DNA from: Gulbenkiania mobilis
Lineage (GTDB): Bacteria > Pseudomonadota > Gammaproteobacteria > Burkholderiales > Chromobacteriaceae
Length of the DNA stretch: 64,000 bases
NCBI GenBank assembly: GCA_004346645.1
Contig: SMDA01000002.1
Span: forward strand, 62,001-126,000
Direction of reading: 5' to 3'
In this document: positions 1-8,880 of the stretch, piece by piece
Numbering within the stretch: position 1 is the stretch's first letter
Layout of the letters: every line of letters begins with the position of its first letter
Made by a program: the position numbers and the translations under genes
Notes under the pieces: generated by a model
What the model was told of the DNA's origin: nothing
Seen by the model: only the letters and a program-made list of their open reading frames with translations
The model's database searches: none

Positions 1-1
1 G

Positions 2-211
2 GTGGGTCATGTGTTCGGCGTCTTCAAGCGCGGCCCTGATGTCGAGGTGACCGGCAGCGACGGTAAGAAGAAAAAGGTCAGCCTGCCCACCGAGCAGGGC
101 GGCAAGCTCTTCATCTACCGGGTGTTCGACAAGGTGGCCTACGGCCTGGTGATGGAAAGCCAGGTTCCGCTGAACGTGGGCGACGAAGTGGCCGCCCCGG
201 TGGACGAATGA
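2..211 (+). CDS. C-terminal end of a LysM-type peptidoglycan-binding protein (partial)
   Basis: Only the last 69 residues are in the window; the frame is open to the left edge, so the true start lies outside. The tail has no catalytic motif. It resembles the conserved C-terminus of the LysM-domain exported proteins that lie directly upstream of dprA in Neisseriales, with a GHVFGVFKRG stretch and an ending of the form LNVGDEVAAPVDE. The LysM repeats themselves are not visible, so the family call rests on this tail and on position. Its TGA stop overlaps the dprA ATG (ATGA), which implies co-transcription and translational coupling. Confidence 0.55.
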   Translation: MGHVFGVFKRGPDVEVTGSDGKKKKVSLPTEQGGKLFIYRVFDKVAYGLVMESQVPLNVGDEVAAPVDE

Positions 212-1332
212 CACTGCCGGTAGAATGGCTGCGGGCGGCGCTCACGCCCGGCATCGGTCCGGCCGGCTTCCTCAAGCTGATCCAGGCCTTCGGGGACATC
301 GCCGCCGCCGTGTCGGCCAGCCCCTACCAGCTGGAGCCGCTGATCGGGCCCGCAGCCGCGCGGGCTCTGAAGGAAAAAGTCTCTGAACCTGATGTGGAAG
401 CGGCCTTGGCATGGGCCAGCCAGCCCGGGTGCAGCCTGTTGACGCTGCTGGACGCGGATTACCCGGCCCAGTTGGCCGAAGCGGGCGCGGCCCCGCCGCT
501 GCTGTTTGCACGTGGGCGGCGTGAGCTCCTTTCCCGACCGATGCTGGCCATGGTGGGCAGCCGCAACGCTACACCGCAGGGGCTAGGCATCGCCCGCGAT
601 TTTTCTGCCGGGCTTGCCGAGTCCGGGTACACCATCGTCAGCGGGCTGGCCAGCGGCATCGACACCGCGGCGCACGAGGGCGCCCTGGGCAGCGCGGCCT
701 CAACCGTGGCCGTCATCGGCACGGGCATCGACCGGGTTTACCCTTCGGCCAACCGTGCCTTGGCCCATCGGCTGGCCGAAGAAGGGCTGCTGCTGTCCGA
801 GTTTCCACTGGGCATGCAGCCCCTGGCGGAGAACTTTCCGCGCCGCAATCGCATCATTGCCGGGCTGGCCCGTGGCTGTCTGGTGGTGGAAGCAAACGTC
901 AAGTCCGGATCGCTGATTACTGCCCGCCTTGCCGCCGAGGCGGGGCGGGAGGTGCTGGCCATTCCTGGCTCCATCCACAACGCCCAGGCGCGCGGCTGCC
1001 ACCGCCTGATCAAAGAAGGCGCCAAGCTGGTGGAGACGGTAGAGGATGTGCTGGAAGAAGTCGGGCGGCTCGGTCCGACGCGGCTGCGCCGGCGGACACC
1101 GCCCTCTGCCGCCGTTCCGCCCACAGCGGTTGCGATGCCCGAACTGCCCGATGGGCTGTCCGATACCGCACAGCGGCTGCTTGAAAGCATGGGCTACGAC
1201 CCGATCTTGGCCGATACGCTGGCAGACCGACTCGGGTTGACGGCCGGGGACGTTTACGCGATGCTTCTCGAGCTGGAACTGGCGGGCCTGATCGCCGGTT
1301 TGCCCGGACAGCGCTTCCAGCGTCTGCGCTGA
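208..1332 (+). CDS. dprA: DNA-processing protein DprA (Smf)
   Basis: 374 aa cytosolic protein that, in this family, protects incoming single-stranded DNA during natural transformation and loads RecA on it. An N-terminal SAM/HhH-like region (about 1-100) is followed by the Rossmann-like DprA core. The core holds GSRNAT (117-122), SGLASGIDTAAHEGAL, the VIGTGIDRVYPSAN stretch and the FPRRNRIIAGL plus SGSLITA motifs of the nucleotide/DNA-binding surface. The last ~60 residues form the winged-helix tail. Full length for the family. The ATG overlaps the stop of the upstream gene. It carries a one-mismatch copy (744-755) of the repeated 12-mer described in the findings, which is of interest because DprA is itself a competence protein. 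Confidence 0.96.
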   Translation: MTLPVEWLRAALTPGIGPAGFLKLIQAFGDIAAAVSASPYQLEPLIGPAAARALKEKVSEPDVEAALAWASQPGCSLLTLLDADYPAQLAEAGAAPPLLFARGRRELLSRPMLAMVGSRNATPQGLGIARDFSAGLAESGYTIVSGLASGIDTAAHEGALGSAASTVAVIGTGIDRVYPSANRALAHRLAEEGLLLSEFPLGMQPLAENFPRRNRIIAGLARGCLVVEANVKSGSLITARLAAEAGREVLAIPGSIHNAQARGCHRLIKEGAKLVETVEDVLEEVGRLGPTRLRRRTPPSAAVPPTAVAMPELPDGLSDTAQRLLESMGYDPILADTLADRLGLTAGDVYAMLLELELAGLIAGLPGQRFQRLR

Positions 1333-1391
1333 CAGCATCCCGCCCTGCGCCAGTACCTGCCCCACCCCTTTTCCTGAGCAAGTGACACCCG

Positions 1392-1850
1392 ATGTTTGAA
1401 GTACTGGCTTACGTTTTCGAAGTGTTCAACGACCCGGACGCCTGCGCGGACCGGGATGCCTTGGCGCGCCAGCTGACTGCGGCCGGCTTCGAGGACGAAG
1501 AAATCGATGACGCCCTCAACTGGCTGGATGCGCTCGACAACGATGCGCAGGGTGCGTATGCGCGCATCGACGAGGCGCACGGCATGCGCATCTATGCGGA
1601 GCGCGAGCAGGAGCGCCTGCCCACCGAGGTACGCGGTCTGCTGCAGTTTCTGGAGGACCACGAAGCCCTCAGTCCGGCGCAGCGCGAGATCGTCGTGGAT
1701 CGTCTTCTGGCCCTCTCCAGCGACGAGATCAACCTGCCTTCGGCCAAGCTGGTGGCCCTGATGGTGCTGTGGACGCAGAAGACCGAACTGCCACTCCTGG
1801 TGGGCGAGGCCCTGATGGATGCCGTGCATGGCGAACCGACCATGCAATGA
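1392..1850 (+). CDS. smg: Smg family protein (DUF494)
   Basis: 152 aa, acidic, no signal peptide or membrane segment. It matches the Smg/DUF494 family, which sits downstream of dprA (smf) in many beta- and gamma-proteobacteria; the sequence begins MFEVLAYVFEVF, which is typical. Biochemical function is unknown. It follows dprA by 59 bases on the same strand and precedes topA, the usual dprA-smg-topA order. Two hairpins follow its stop codon, so the unit probably ends here and topA has its own promoter. Confidence 0.9.
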   Translation: MFEVLAYVFEVFNDPDACADRDALARQLTAAGFEDEEIDDALNWLDALDNDAQGAYARIDEAHGMRIYAEREQERLPTEVRGLLQFLEDHEALSPAQREIVVDRLLALSSDEINLPSAKLVALMVLWTQKTELPLLVGEALMDAVHGEPTMQ

Positions 1851-1866
1851 CTTGTCACAAGCGGCG

Positions 1867-1890
1867 AAGGGCGCTTACCATCGCGCCCTT
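1867..1890 (+). terminator. Hairpin downstream of smg
   Basis: Inverted repeat AAGGGCGC (1867-1874) with GCGCCCTT (1883-1890) and an 8-base loop, 16 bases after the smg stop, followed by CCTTCTGTG. The U-tract is poor, so alone it would be weak; it stands in tandem with a better hairpin at 1919-1943. Confidence 0.45.
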
Positions 1891-1918
1891 CCTTCTGTGA
1901 AACGGGCCGTCCGGTCCG

Positions 1919-1943
1919 ACAAGAGCGCCCATTGCGCTCTTGT
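1919..1943 (+). terminator. Rho-independent terminator after smg
   Basis: Perfect 10-base stem ACAAGAGCGC (1919-1928) with GCGCTCTTGT (1934-1943), 5-base loop, followed by TTCATTTTT. This ends the dprA-smg unit before topA. Confidence 0.75.
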
Positions 1944-2006
1944 TTCATTTTTCGAATACAGACTGTGTCGGCCCGGCGGAACCGGGCCGGGAAATAGCGA
2001 AGAGAC

Positions 2007-4310
2007 ATGCCTTCGAGCCTCCTGATCGTAGAGTCGCCCTCTAAGGCGAAGACCCTGAAGAAATACCTGGGGCCGGACTTCGAAGTCCTCGCCTCCTACG
2101 GCCACGTGCGCGATCTGGTGCCGAAGAACGGCGCGGTAGACCCGGAGAAGGGGTTTGCCATGAAATACCAGCTGATCCCCAAGAACGCCAAGCATGTGGA
2201 TGCGATCGCCAAGGCGGTGGACGAGGCCGAGAATATCTATCTGGCCACTGACCCGGACCGCGAAGGCGAGGCCATCTCCTGGCACTTGGTACAGATCCTG
2301 GAAGGCAAGAAGCTACTCAAGGGTAAGCGCGCCCAGCGGGTGGTGTTCCACGAGATCACCAAGAACGCCGTGCTCGACGCCATCGCCCATCCGCGCCAGA
2401 TCGCCCAGGATATGGTGGACGCCCAGCAGGCACGCCGTGCTCTGGACTATCTGGTGGGCTTCAATCTCTCGCCTCTGCTGTGGAAGAAGATTCGCCGCGG
2501 GCTTTCTGCCGGACGGGTGCAGAGCCCAGCGCTACGCCTGATCTGCGAGCGCGAGAACGAGATCCGCGCCTTCACCCAGCAGGAGTATTGGTCCATCCAT
2601 CTGGACAGCCACAAGGGACGCACCCGCTTCACGGCCCGGCTAACCACTCTGGCAGGACGCAAGCTCGAGCAGTTCGACCTGCCCACCGAGGCCGAGCAGG
2701 CAGCCGTACTGGCCCGCCTGGCCAACGCCCCGGCCGTGGTGGGCGCGATCGAGAAGAAAAAGAAAACCCGCAGCCCTGCGGCCCCCTTCACCACCTCCAC
2801 CCTGCAACAGGAGGCAGTGCGCAAGCTGGGCATGACCACCGACCGCACGATGCGCACCGCCCAACAGCTGTATGAAGGCGTGGACGTCGGCCAAGGTACC
2901 GTCGGCCTGATCACCTACATGCGTACCGACTCGGTGGCACTGGCCAACGAGGCCGTGGGGGAGATCCGCGACTACATCGGCCAAAAGTTCGACGCGGACT
3001 TCCTGCCCAAGAATCCGGTAGCGTTCAAGAACAAGTCGAAGAACGCGCAGGAGGCGCACGAGGCCATTCGGCCAACCTCCATCCTGCGCACACCCGAATC
3101 GGTCAAGCCCTTCCTGACCGCCGAACAGTTCAAGCTCTACGACATGATCTGGAAGCGCACACTGGCCTGCCAGATGGCTCCGGCCAAGTTCGACACCACC
3201 AGCGTGGACATCACCGTGGGCGAAGGTGTGTTCCGCGCCACCGGCCAAGTACTGGTGTTTGCCGGCTTTCTCGCGGTGTACGAAGAGGACGTGGACGACG
3301 CAGAGGACGAGGACAACGCCAAGCTGCCGGCCCTGGAGGAAGGCGAATCGCTACCGGTGGACAAGCTCTACGGCGAGCAGCACTTCACCCAGCCGCCACC
3401 TCGCTTCTCCGAAGCCAGCCTGGTGAAGGCCCTTGAAGAGTACGGCATCGGCCGTCCTTCCACCTACGCCAGCATTATCTCCACGCTGAAGGACCGCGAA
3501 TACGTCACGCTGGACAAAAAACGCTTCGTGCCCACCGACACCGGAGAGATCGTCAACAAGTTCCTGACCGAACATTTTGCCCAGTACGTGGACTACAACT
3601 TCACCGCCAAACTGGAGAACCAGCTGGATGAGATCGCCAGCGGTGAGCGCCAGTGGGTGCCGGTGATGGACACCTTCTGGAAGGGCTTCAAGAAGCAGGT
3701 CACCGAGAAGGAAGGCATCTCCCGTGCCGAAGTCACCACCGAGAGTCTGGATGAGGCCTGCCCCAAGTGCGGCAAGCCCCTGTCGATCAAGTTCGGCAAA
3801 CGCGGACGCTTCATCGCGTGTACCGGCTACCCCGACTGCGACTACACCCGCAATATTGGCGAGACAGCCGAACAGGCAGCCGAGGAGGCCGAAGCCCCCA
3901 CGGTGATCGAGGGCCGTGTCTGCCCGGACTGCGGTGGAGAGCTGCACATCAAGAAAGGGCGCTACGGCAAGTTCATCGGCTGCGCCAACTACCCCAAGTG
4001 CAAGCACATTGAGCCCTTGGAGAAGCCCAAGGATACGGGTGTGGTGTGCCCCGAATGCAAGACGGGCCACCTGATCGAGCGCAAGAGCCGTTACGGCAAG
4101 CTCTTTTACAGCTGCAACACCTACCCCAAGTGCAAATACGCGACCTGGAACCCGCCGATCGCCGAGTCGTGCCCGAAATGCGGCTGGCCGATCCTGACGC
4201 TCAAGACCACCAAGCGTCGTGGTACGGAAAAGGTCTGTCCGCAGAAGGAATGCGGCTACAGCGAGGTGATTGCACCACCGGGCACCGAATTGCCGGCGAC
4301 CGACGCCTGA
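2007..4310 (+). CDS. topA: DNA topoisomerase I
   Basis: 767 aa type IA topoisomerase that relaxes negative supercoils. The N-terminal Toprim domain starts with IVESPSKAKTLKKYLG and contains the acidic DPDREGEA metal site. The catalytic tyrosine is Tyr304 in LITYMRTDS, and EAHEAIRPT follows. The last ~180 residues carry a series of four-cysteine zinc ribbons (CPKCG, CPDCG, CPECK and a final CPKCG finger). Overall length is slightly shorter than E. coli TopA (865 aa). The start ATG follows the bases GCGAAGAGAC. An exact copy of the repeated 12-mer lies inside the gene at 3067-3078, read as IRPTS. Confidence 0.97.
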   Translation: MPSSLLIVESPSKAKTLKKYLGPDFEVLASYGHVRDLVPKNGAVDPEKGFAMKYQLIPKNAKHVDAIAKAVDEAENIYLATDPDREGEAISWHLVQILEGKKLLKGKRAQRVVFHEITKNAVLDAIAHPRQIAQDMVDAQQARRALDYLVGFNLSPLLWKKIRRGLSAGRVQSPALRLICERENEIRAFTQQEYWSIHLDSHKGRTRFTARLTTLAGRKLEQFDLPTEAEQAAVLARLANAPAVVGAIEKKKKTRSPAAPFTTSTLQQEAVRKLGMTTDRTMRTAQQLYEGVDVGQGTVGLITYMRTDSVALANEAVGEIRDYIGQKFDADFLPKNPVAFKNKSKNAQEAHEAIRPTSILRTPESVKPFLTAEQFKLYDMIWKRTLACQMAPAKFDTTSVDITVGEGVFRATGQVLVFAGFLAVYEEDVDDAEDEDNAKLPALEEGESLPVDKLYGEQHFTQPPPRFSEASLVKALEEYGIGRPSTYASIISTLKDREYVTLDKKRFVPTDTGEIVNKFLTEHFAQYVDYNFTAKLENQLDEIASGERQWVPVMDTFWKGFKKQVTEKEGISRAEVTTESLDEACPKCGKPLSIKFGKRGRFIACTGYPDCDYTRNIGETAEQAAEEAEAPTVIEGRVCPDCGGELHIKKGRYGKFIGCANYPKCKHIEPLEKPKDTGVVCPECKTGHLIERKSRYGKLFYSCNTYPKCKYATWNPPIAESCPKCGWPILTLKTTKRRGTEKVCPQKECGYSEVIAPPGTELPATDA
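3067..3078 (-). repeat. Copy of repeated 12-mer AGGTTGGCCGAA (putative uptake sequence), inside topA
   Basis: Exact copy, on the minus strand. In topA it is read in the frame giving I-R-P-T-S. Confidence 0.7.
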
Positions 4311-4329
4311 CCCCGGCGCGCTCGCCGGG
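4311..4329 (+). terminator. Weak hairpin after topA
   Basis: CCCGGCG (4312-4318) pairs with CGCCGGG (4323-4329) immediately after the topA stop, without a U-run. The rest of the 265-base gap up to 4575 shows no further feature I can support, apart from presumably the promoter of the next gene. Confidence 0.35.
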
Positions 4330-4575
4330 AGGCTTACCGGAGAGCCTGGTCCACATGCCCTTGGCAATATGGATCAGGCTCTCTGCTTTCAGGCTGCTTG
4401 CGCGAAAACAAGGCAGGCCGCTCCCGTCCGCTACCTATAATCCCTGCATGCTCCGGACTGTCTGCCGGGCGCACAGCCACACCTGCCTTGCCTTGGCATT
4501 CCGCTTGCCGGCAAGGCTATCGTTGACGCGGAGCGTACCTTCCGCGCCGGTCTTTGGCGTACTCGGGATCTGCAC

Positions 4576-4956
4576 ATGAAAACCGACAGCGGCTTCTTCT
4601 TCACCGGCGCCACCGTGCTGGCGGGGATGTTCTTTCTTTTCGAAGCATGGGCCATGCTGCCCTTCGCGCTGCTGGCCAGCCTGATCGGGCTGGTGCTAGC
4701 CGACCGCGAGCAACTGGCGGGGCTGGATGCCGAGGCGGCCGCCATGTTCCTTGCGCACAATGAGCGTCCCCTGCTCTCACCCGATGCCTTCAGCGGACGC
4801 GAGCTGGTCGGCTACCGGTCGGGTTGTCCGGTATACCGCTACCTCCACCGCGGGCAGCAGTGCTGGACCCTGCTGGGCCCTGAAGGCGAAGTAAAAACGG
4901 ACGGGCACTGCATCCGCGTCTTTCCCGGGCTGATTTACCGGCGCAGCGACAGCTAG
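4576..4956 (+). CDS. Hypothetical small inner-membrane protein
   Basis: 126 aa. Residues about 8-45 form two closely spaced hydrophobic segments (FFFTGATVLAGMFFLF, then AMLPFALLASLIGLVL). A soluble C-terminal part of about 80 residues follows, with two cysteines (SGCPVY and GQQCWTL) and a basic end. I do not recognise a family. It stands alone between topA and the opposite-strand dgkA, whose stop codon overlaps its own (TAG at 4954-4956), so the two are convergent. Codon use looks like that of its neighbours, and the reading frame is well kept, so I take it as real. Confidence 0.65.
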   Translation: MKTDSGFFFTGATVLAGMFFLFEAWAMLPFALLASLIGLVLADREQLAGLDAEAAAMFLAHNERPLLSPDAFSGRELVGYRSGCPVYRYLHRGQQCWTLLGPEGEVKTDGHCIRVFPGLIYRRSDS

Positions 4957-5342
4957 GCCCAGATCACCAGTACCGACCACATCACTGCCAGGTTCAGCAA
5001 GCCCAGGAGCTGTGCGGCACTGCCCATGTCCTTGGCTCGCTTGGCGAGCGGATGGCGCGCCAGCGAAGTATGATCCACCGCAGCCTCGATCGCGGAGTTG
5101 AGCAGCTCGATCACCAGGGTGACCAGTGAACTGGCGATCAGGAGCGCCCGCACCACCGGGGTCAGCGGCATCAGGCAAGCCAACGGCACCAGCACCAGCG
5201 CCAAGAGCACCAGCTGGCGAAAGGCGTCTTCGTGACTCCAGGCGGCCCGCAGCCCCGCGAGCGAGTAACCGAAAGCATTGATCAGGCGCCGCAGGCCGGT
5301 CTTGCCCTTGTAGGGGCTTTCGGCAGAAGAAATATCAGTCAT
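4953..5342 (-). CDS. dgkA: Diacylglycerol kinase, prokaryotic type
   Basis: 129 aa integral membrane kinase with three hydrophobic segments. The DgkA signature VIELLNSAIEAAVDH carries the catalytic glutamate region and the metal site. It phosphorylates diacylglycerol released by membrane-derived glucan or lipid modification, recycling it to phosphatidate. Start chosen at the ATG giving MTDISSAESPY, because the longer frame upstream overlaps no good ribosome site and adds non-conserved residues. It lies 14 bases downstream of apbE on the same strand and converges with the hypothetical gene at 4576. Confidence 0.92.
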   Translation of the reverse strand: MTDISSAESPYKGKTGLRRLINAFGYSLAGLRAAWSHEDAFRQLVLLALVLVPLACLMPLTPVVRALLIASSLVTLVIELLNSAIEAAVDHTSLARHPLAKRAKDMGSAAQLLGLLNLAVMWSVLVIWA

Positions 5343-5356
5343 GAACCGGGTCCGGC

Positions 5357-6415
5357 TTAAGTCAGAAGATGAATGCGTGAAGGCTTCGCCTGCCAGGCAA
5401 GACGGCGTGCCATCGCGGGCGACACCCACACCTCGCCTTGGCCGTCAACAAGGAGCACCGCCTCGATCCCGAAGCGTCGGGCATAGGACATGGCCGAGGC
5501 CACCCCACCCAGGTAGATCGGCTTGGTAGCGGCATCCGACCGGGCACCGGCATCGGCGGAGGGCGGCACGATCACGGTGGTGCTCTGCAGCCTGCAGTTG
5601 GCCGAACCGTCTCGCGGATCGATCAGATGGCAGTACCGCCGGCCACCGGCCGCCAGGAAGTAGCGCTGGTAATCACCCGAGGTGCCGATCGCCTCACCGT
5701 CGTCGAGTGTCACCGTCGCCATGGCACCCGCCGCACGCGGATGCTGCAGCCCCACCCGCCAAGGGGTACCGTCCGGATGGCGGCCAAGCGCCAGGATGTT
5801 GCCGCCGATATTGAGCAGCGCAGACCTTAACCCAGCCTTAACCCAGCGCGCGCGCACCGCATCCAGCGCCCAGCCTTTGGCCACACCGCCCAGATCCAAC
5901 TGGACGGCAGGGTTACGGCTGGCAACACGATTGTCGGAGAAGGTTAGGTCGGCCAGCCGTGGCTGCTGCCGTGCCAAGACCCTGACAGTATCAGCGGATG
6001 GGGGGGCGCTGGCGTAGTGGTCGCCATGAAAGCCCCAGCGGGCCACCAAGGCACCGATGGCAGGACTGAACAGCCCGTCGGCGCGGGTTTCATACTCCTG
6101 TGCCTGGCGCAGCAGCCCAGCCAGATCCGGCGCCACTGGGGCGCTGCGGCCGGCGGCAAAGGCCCGGTTGAGCCCCGCCACCTCGCTGTCCGGCTGCCAG
6201 GCATGCCAACGCTGATGCAGGCTGTCCAAGAGCGCCAAGGCGTCGGCCGCAGCACTGCGTGCAGCGGGTTCAGGGGTGCCGGCAATCGTCAGTTCGACGC
6301 GGGTGCCGAAAACATAGCTCTCCTGCCGATAGGGGGCCGGCTCTGAGCAGCCGGCCAGCCCTGCCGCCAGCACAGCTACCGTCAAGGTTGGCCGAAGACG
6401 TCTCAGCGTGCACAC
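5357..6415 (-). CDS. apbE: FAD:protein FMN transferase (ApbE), lipoprotein
   Basis: About 352 aa. An N-terminal signal peptide ends in the lipobox LAGC, so it is predicted to be a periplasmic lipoprotein. ApbE attaches FMN covalently to threonines of target proteins such as NqrB/NqrC or RnfG/D. The conserved [23 protein letters not shown] and [10 protein letters not shown] motifs are present, the last followed by CHLIDPRDG. No start ATG fits. I chose the GTG at 6415, just after GGAGGAGG, which overlaps the end of gshB by 13 bases. The repeated 12-mer at 6385-6396 encodes part of the signal peptide (LRPTL). Confidence 0.9.
   Translation of the reverse strand: MCTLRRLRPTLTVAVLAAGLAGCSEPAPYRQESYVFGTRVELTIAGTPEPAARSAAADALALLDSLHQRWHAWQPDSEVAGLNRAFAAGRSAPVAPDLAGLLRQAQEYETRADGLFSPAIGALVARWGFHGDHYASAPPSADTVRVLARQQPRLADLTFSDNRVASRNPAVQLDLGGVAKGWALDAVRARWVKAGLRSALLNIGGNILALGRHPDGTPWRVGLQHPRAAGAMATVTLDDGEAIGTSGDYQRYFLAAGGRRYCHLIDPRDGSANCRLQSTTVIVPPSADAGARSDAATKPIYLGGVASAMSYARRFGIEAVLLVDGQGEVWVSPAMARRLAWQAKPSRIHLLT
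6385..6396 (+). repeat. Copy of repeated 12-mer AGGTTGGCCGAA, in the apbE signal peptide region
   Basis: Exact copy on the plus strand, flanked as CA-AGGTTGGCCGAA-GA. It falls within 31 bases of the apbE start and 7 bases past the end of gshB, so it is almost intergenic. Confidence 0.7.
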
Positions 6416-7347
6416 GCCTCCTCCAGTGCCGCGATGAACAGCCCGGCCACATCGATGCCGGTCTGGTCCATGATCTCGCGGAAGCAGGTCGGACTGGTAA
6501 TGTTGATTTCGGTGAGATAGTTGCCGATGACGTCCGCGCCGGCGAAGAGCACGCCGCGCTTCTTCAGCTCCGGGCCAATCGTTTCGGCAATCTCGCGGTC
6601 GCGGGCGGTGAGCGGTCGCGCCTCGCCCCGCCCCCCGGCTGCGAGGTTGCCGCGCGTCTCGCCCGCCAGCGGCACGCGCGCCAGGCAATGGTCCACCGGC
6701 TTGCCGCCGATGATCAGGATACGCTTGTCGCCCTCGCGAATCTCGGGGATGTAGCGCTGCGCCATGACCGTGCGTGTGCCGTGCAGGGTGATGGTTTCGA
6801 TGATGACCGACAGGTTGGGGTCGTCCGGCTTGACGCGGAAGATGCTGTCGCCGCCCATACTGTCCAGCGGCTTGAGGATCACGTCCTGATGCTGGCGCAC
6901 AAAAGCCCGCAGCCGGGCGGATTCGCCGGTGACGAGCGTGGGCGCGGTCAGCTCGGGGAAATTGAGGATGGCGAGCTTCTCATTGAAGTCCCGCATCACC
7001 TGCCCGCTGTTGAACACATGCGCGCCTTGGCTCTCGGCCAGGGTCAGCAGCTGGGTGGCGTAGAGGTACTCCAGGTCGAAGGGCGGGTCCTTGCGCATCA
7101 GCACTGCGTCAAAGGCAAACAGCGGATGCTGCTCGGCGTCGGCCAGCCGGAACCAGGCGTCCTTGTTGCCCGTGAGCGTCACCAACCGGGTATCAGCCAG
7201 TACCCGCCCGCTCTCTACCGATAGATGGCGTGCCTGACATACGCTGATGGCGTGGCCGCGGGCAGCCGCTGCCTCCATCATCGCAAAGGTGGTGTCCTTG
7301 TAGATCTTGAACTGTTCCAGCGGATCGGCGATGAACAGGATGCGCAT
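6403..7347 (-). CDS. gshB: Glutathione synthetase
   Basis: 314 aa ATP-grasp ligase joining gamma-glutamylcysteine and glycine. It starts [18 protein letters not shown], the usual GshB N-terminus, and contains [15 protein letters not shown] (ATP-grasp), [19 protein letters not shown] and the C-terminal [17 protein letters not shown] with metal-binding residues. The ATG at 7347 is preceded by GGAGAG. The TTG-started extension upstream is unlikely. It lies downstream of gshA on the same strand (gap about 106 bases), so the two glutathione genes form one unit followed by apbE. Confidence 0.97.
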   Translation of the reverse strand: MRILFIADPLEQFKIYKDTTFAMMEAAAARGHAISVCQARHLSVESGRVLADTRLVTLTGNKDAWFRLADAEQHPLFAFDAVLMRKDPPFDLEYLYATQLLTLAESQGAHVFNSGQVMRDFNEKLAILNFPELTAPTLVTGESARLRAFVRQHQDVILKPLDSMGGDSIFRVKPDDPNLSVIIETITLHGTRTVMAQRYIPEIREGDKRILIIGGKPVDHCLARVPLAGETRGNLAAGGRGEARPLTARDREIAETIGPELKKRGVLFAGADVIGNYLTEINITSPTCFREIMDQTGIDVAGLFIAALEEACAR

Positions 7348-7453
7348 GGGGCTCTCCAAGTTAGCCGCCAGCCCGCACGGCGGGCAGACGGATCAGGGTC
7401 GGGGCAGGCACCGCCCCTGCCGGGCAAGGCGCTGCCAGCGGGATCGGGCAGAC

Positions 7454-8737
7454 TCAGTCACGCTCCGGATCGGTGGCTTCCAGCTCCAGTGCGGCGGCCA
7501 GAAGCGCCAGCCGGGCGATGACGCCGTAGGCATAGAAGCGGTTGGGCGGGCAGTCTGGCGTTGCATTGCGGTCCGGCAGACAGGCGGTCTCAAACGACAG
7601 CGGCAAGAACTGCATGCCTGGTGCGTTGAGGTTCTCGTCCACCCCGCGGCCGGTATGTACCCGGTAAAAACCACCGATGACGAAGCGGTCCATCATGTAC
7701 ACCACCGGCTCGGCCACCGCGTCCTCGATGCTCTCGAAGGTATACACCCCCTCCTGCACGATCACCTCGGAGACCTCCAGCCCTTCCTTCACCACGGCCA
7801 TCTTGTTGCGTGCCTTGCGGTTCAGGCCGCGCACGTCGTCCGGGTGCTTCACCGTCATCACGCCCATGCCATAAGTGCCGGCATCAGCCTTGACGATCAC
7901 GAACGGCTCCTGATCGATGCCATATTCGCGGTACTTGGCAGCGATTTTCGCCAGCATGGTCTCTACCGTTTCGGCCAAGGTGTCCTCGCCCTGACGCGCG
8001 TGGAAATCCAGGCCGGTGCAATGGGCGAAGTACGGATTGATCAGCCAGGGGTCGATCGAGATCAGGCGGGCGAACTCGTCCGCCACCCGATCGTAAGCGG
8101 CAAAGTGGTTAGTCTTGCGACGTACGGCCCAGCCTGCATGCAACGGCGGCAGCAGATGCTGTTCCAGCCCCTTGAGCAGTTCGGGCAGGCCGGAGGAGAG
8201 GTCGTTGTTGAGCAGCACGACACAGGGGTTGAAACCGTCGGCCAGCGTCAGACGGTTGCCATGACGCACGATCGGCTCCACCGTCACCAGCGCACCGTTG
8301 GCAGCCACCAGCTCGGTGGGCGCGGTGATCTGGGGGTTCAGCGTGCCCAGGCGCACCTTCAGCCCGGCCTGCTCGAAGATATGTACCAGGGTAGCCACAT
8401 TCTGCAGGTAGAAGGTGTTGCGTGTGTGGTTCTCGGGGATCAGCAGCAGGCTGCGGGCTTCGGGGCAAACCTTTTCGACAGCGCTCTGGGCTGCCTGAAC
8501 GGCCAGCGGGGTGAAGTCCGGGTTGAGGTTGTTGAAACCGCCGGGAAAGAGGTTCATGTCCACCGGCGCAAGCTTGAAACCACTGTTGCGCAGGTCTACC
8601 GACCCGTAGAACGGCACGGCATGTGCGTTCCACTGGCTGCGGAACCAGTGCTCGATCTGCGGCTGGGCCGCGAGGATGCGGCTTTCCAGTTCCAATAGCG
8701 GTCCGGTCAGGGCGGTGGTCAGGTGCGGTACGGCCAT
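7454..8737 (-). CDS. gshA: Glutamate-cysteine ligase (beta-proteobacterial type)
   Basis: 427 aa. It belongs to the gshA family found in beta-proteobacteria and acidithiobacilli, which is unrelated in length and motifs to E. coli GshA. Diagnostic stretches are FYGSVDLRNSGFKLAPVD, NLFPGGFNNL, ENHTRNTFYLQN and VKADAGTYGMGVM. It makes gamma-glutamylcysteine, the substrate of the adjacent gshB. The ATG at 8737 follows AAGGA with good spacing; the longer open frame upstream is not conserved in character. Confidence 0.93.
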   Translation of the reverse strand: MAVPHLTTALTGPLLELESRILAAQPQIEHWFRSQWNAHAVPFYGSVDLRNSGFKLAPVDMNLFPGGFNNLNPDFTPLAVQAAQSAVEKVCPEARSLLLIPENHTRNTFYLQNVATLVHIFEQAGLKVRLGTLNPQITAPTELVAANGALVTVEPIVRHGNRLTLADGFNPCVVLLNNDLSSGLPELLKGLEQHLLPPLHAGWAVRRKTNHFAAYDRVADEFARLISIDPWLINPYFAHCTGLDFHARQGEDTLAETVETMLAKIAAKYREYGIDQEPFVIVKADAGTYGMGVMTVKHPDDVRGLNRKARNKMAVVKEGLEVSEVIVQEGVYTFESIEDAVAEPVVYMMDRFVIGGFYRVHTGRGVDENLNAPGMQFLPLSFETACLPDRNATPDCPPNRFYAYGVIARLALLAAALELEATDPERD

Positions 8738-8839
8738 GGATATTCCTTCCAGCGTCTGGCTGTGAATGCGGGTTCTGCGGTGTAATTTTTGGATGGTGGG
8801 GCTTGCACCGCGCTTATTCAAGCCCGCGCAGATGACAAA

Positions 8840-8859
8840 GGCCGCCCCTGGAGGCGGCC
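8840..8859 (-). terminator. Terminator of the PfkB kinase gene
   Basis: GGCCGCC (8840-8846) pairs with GGCGGCC (8853-8859). Read on the minus strand the stem is followed by TTTGTCATC. It lies 20 bases after the stop of the kinase gene and before gshA. Confidence 0.55.
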
Positions 8860-8880
8860 GGGATGCACAGGGGATGACAC

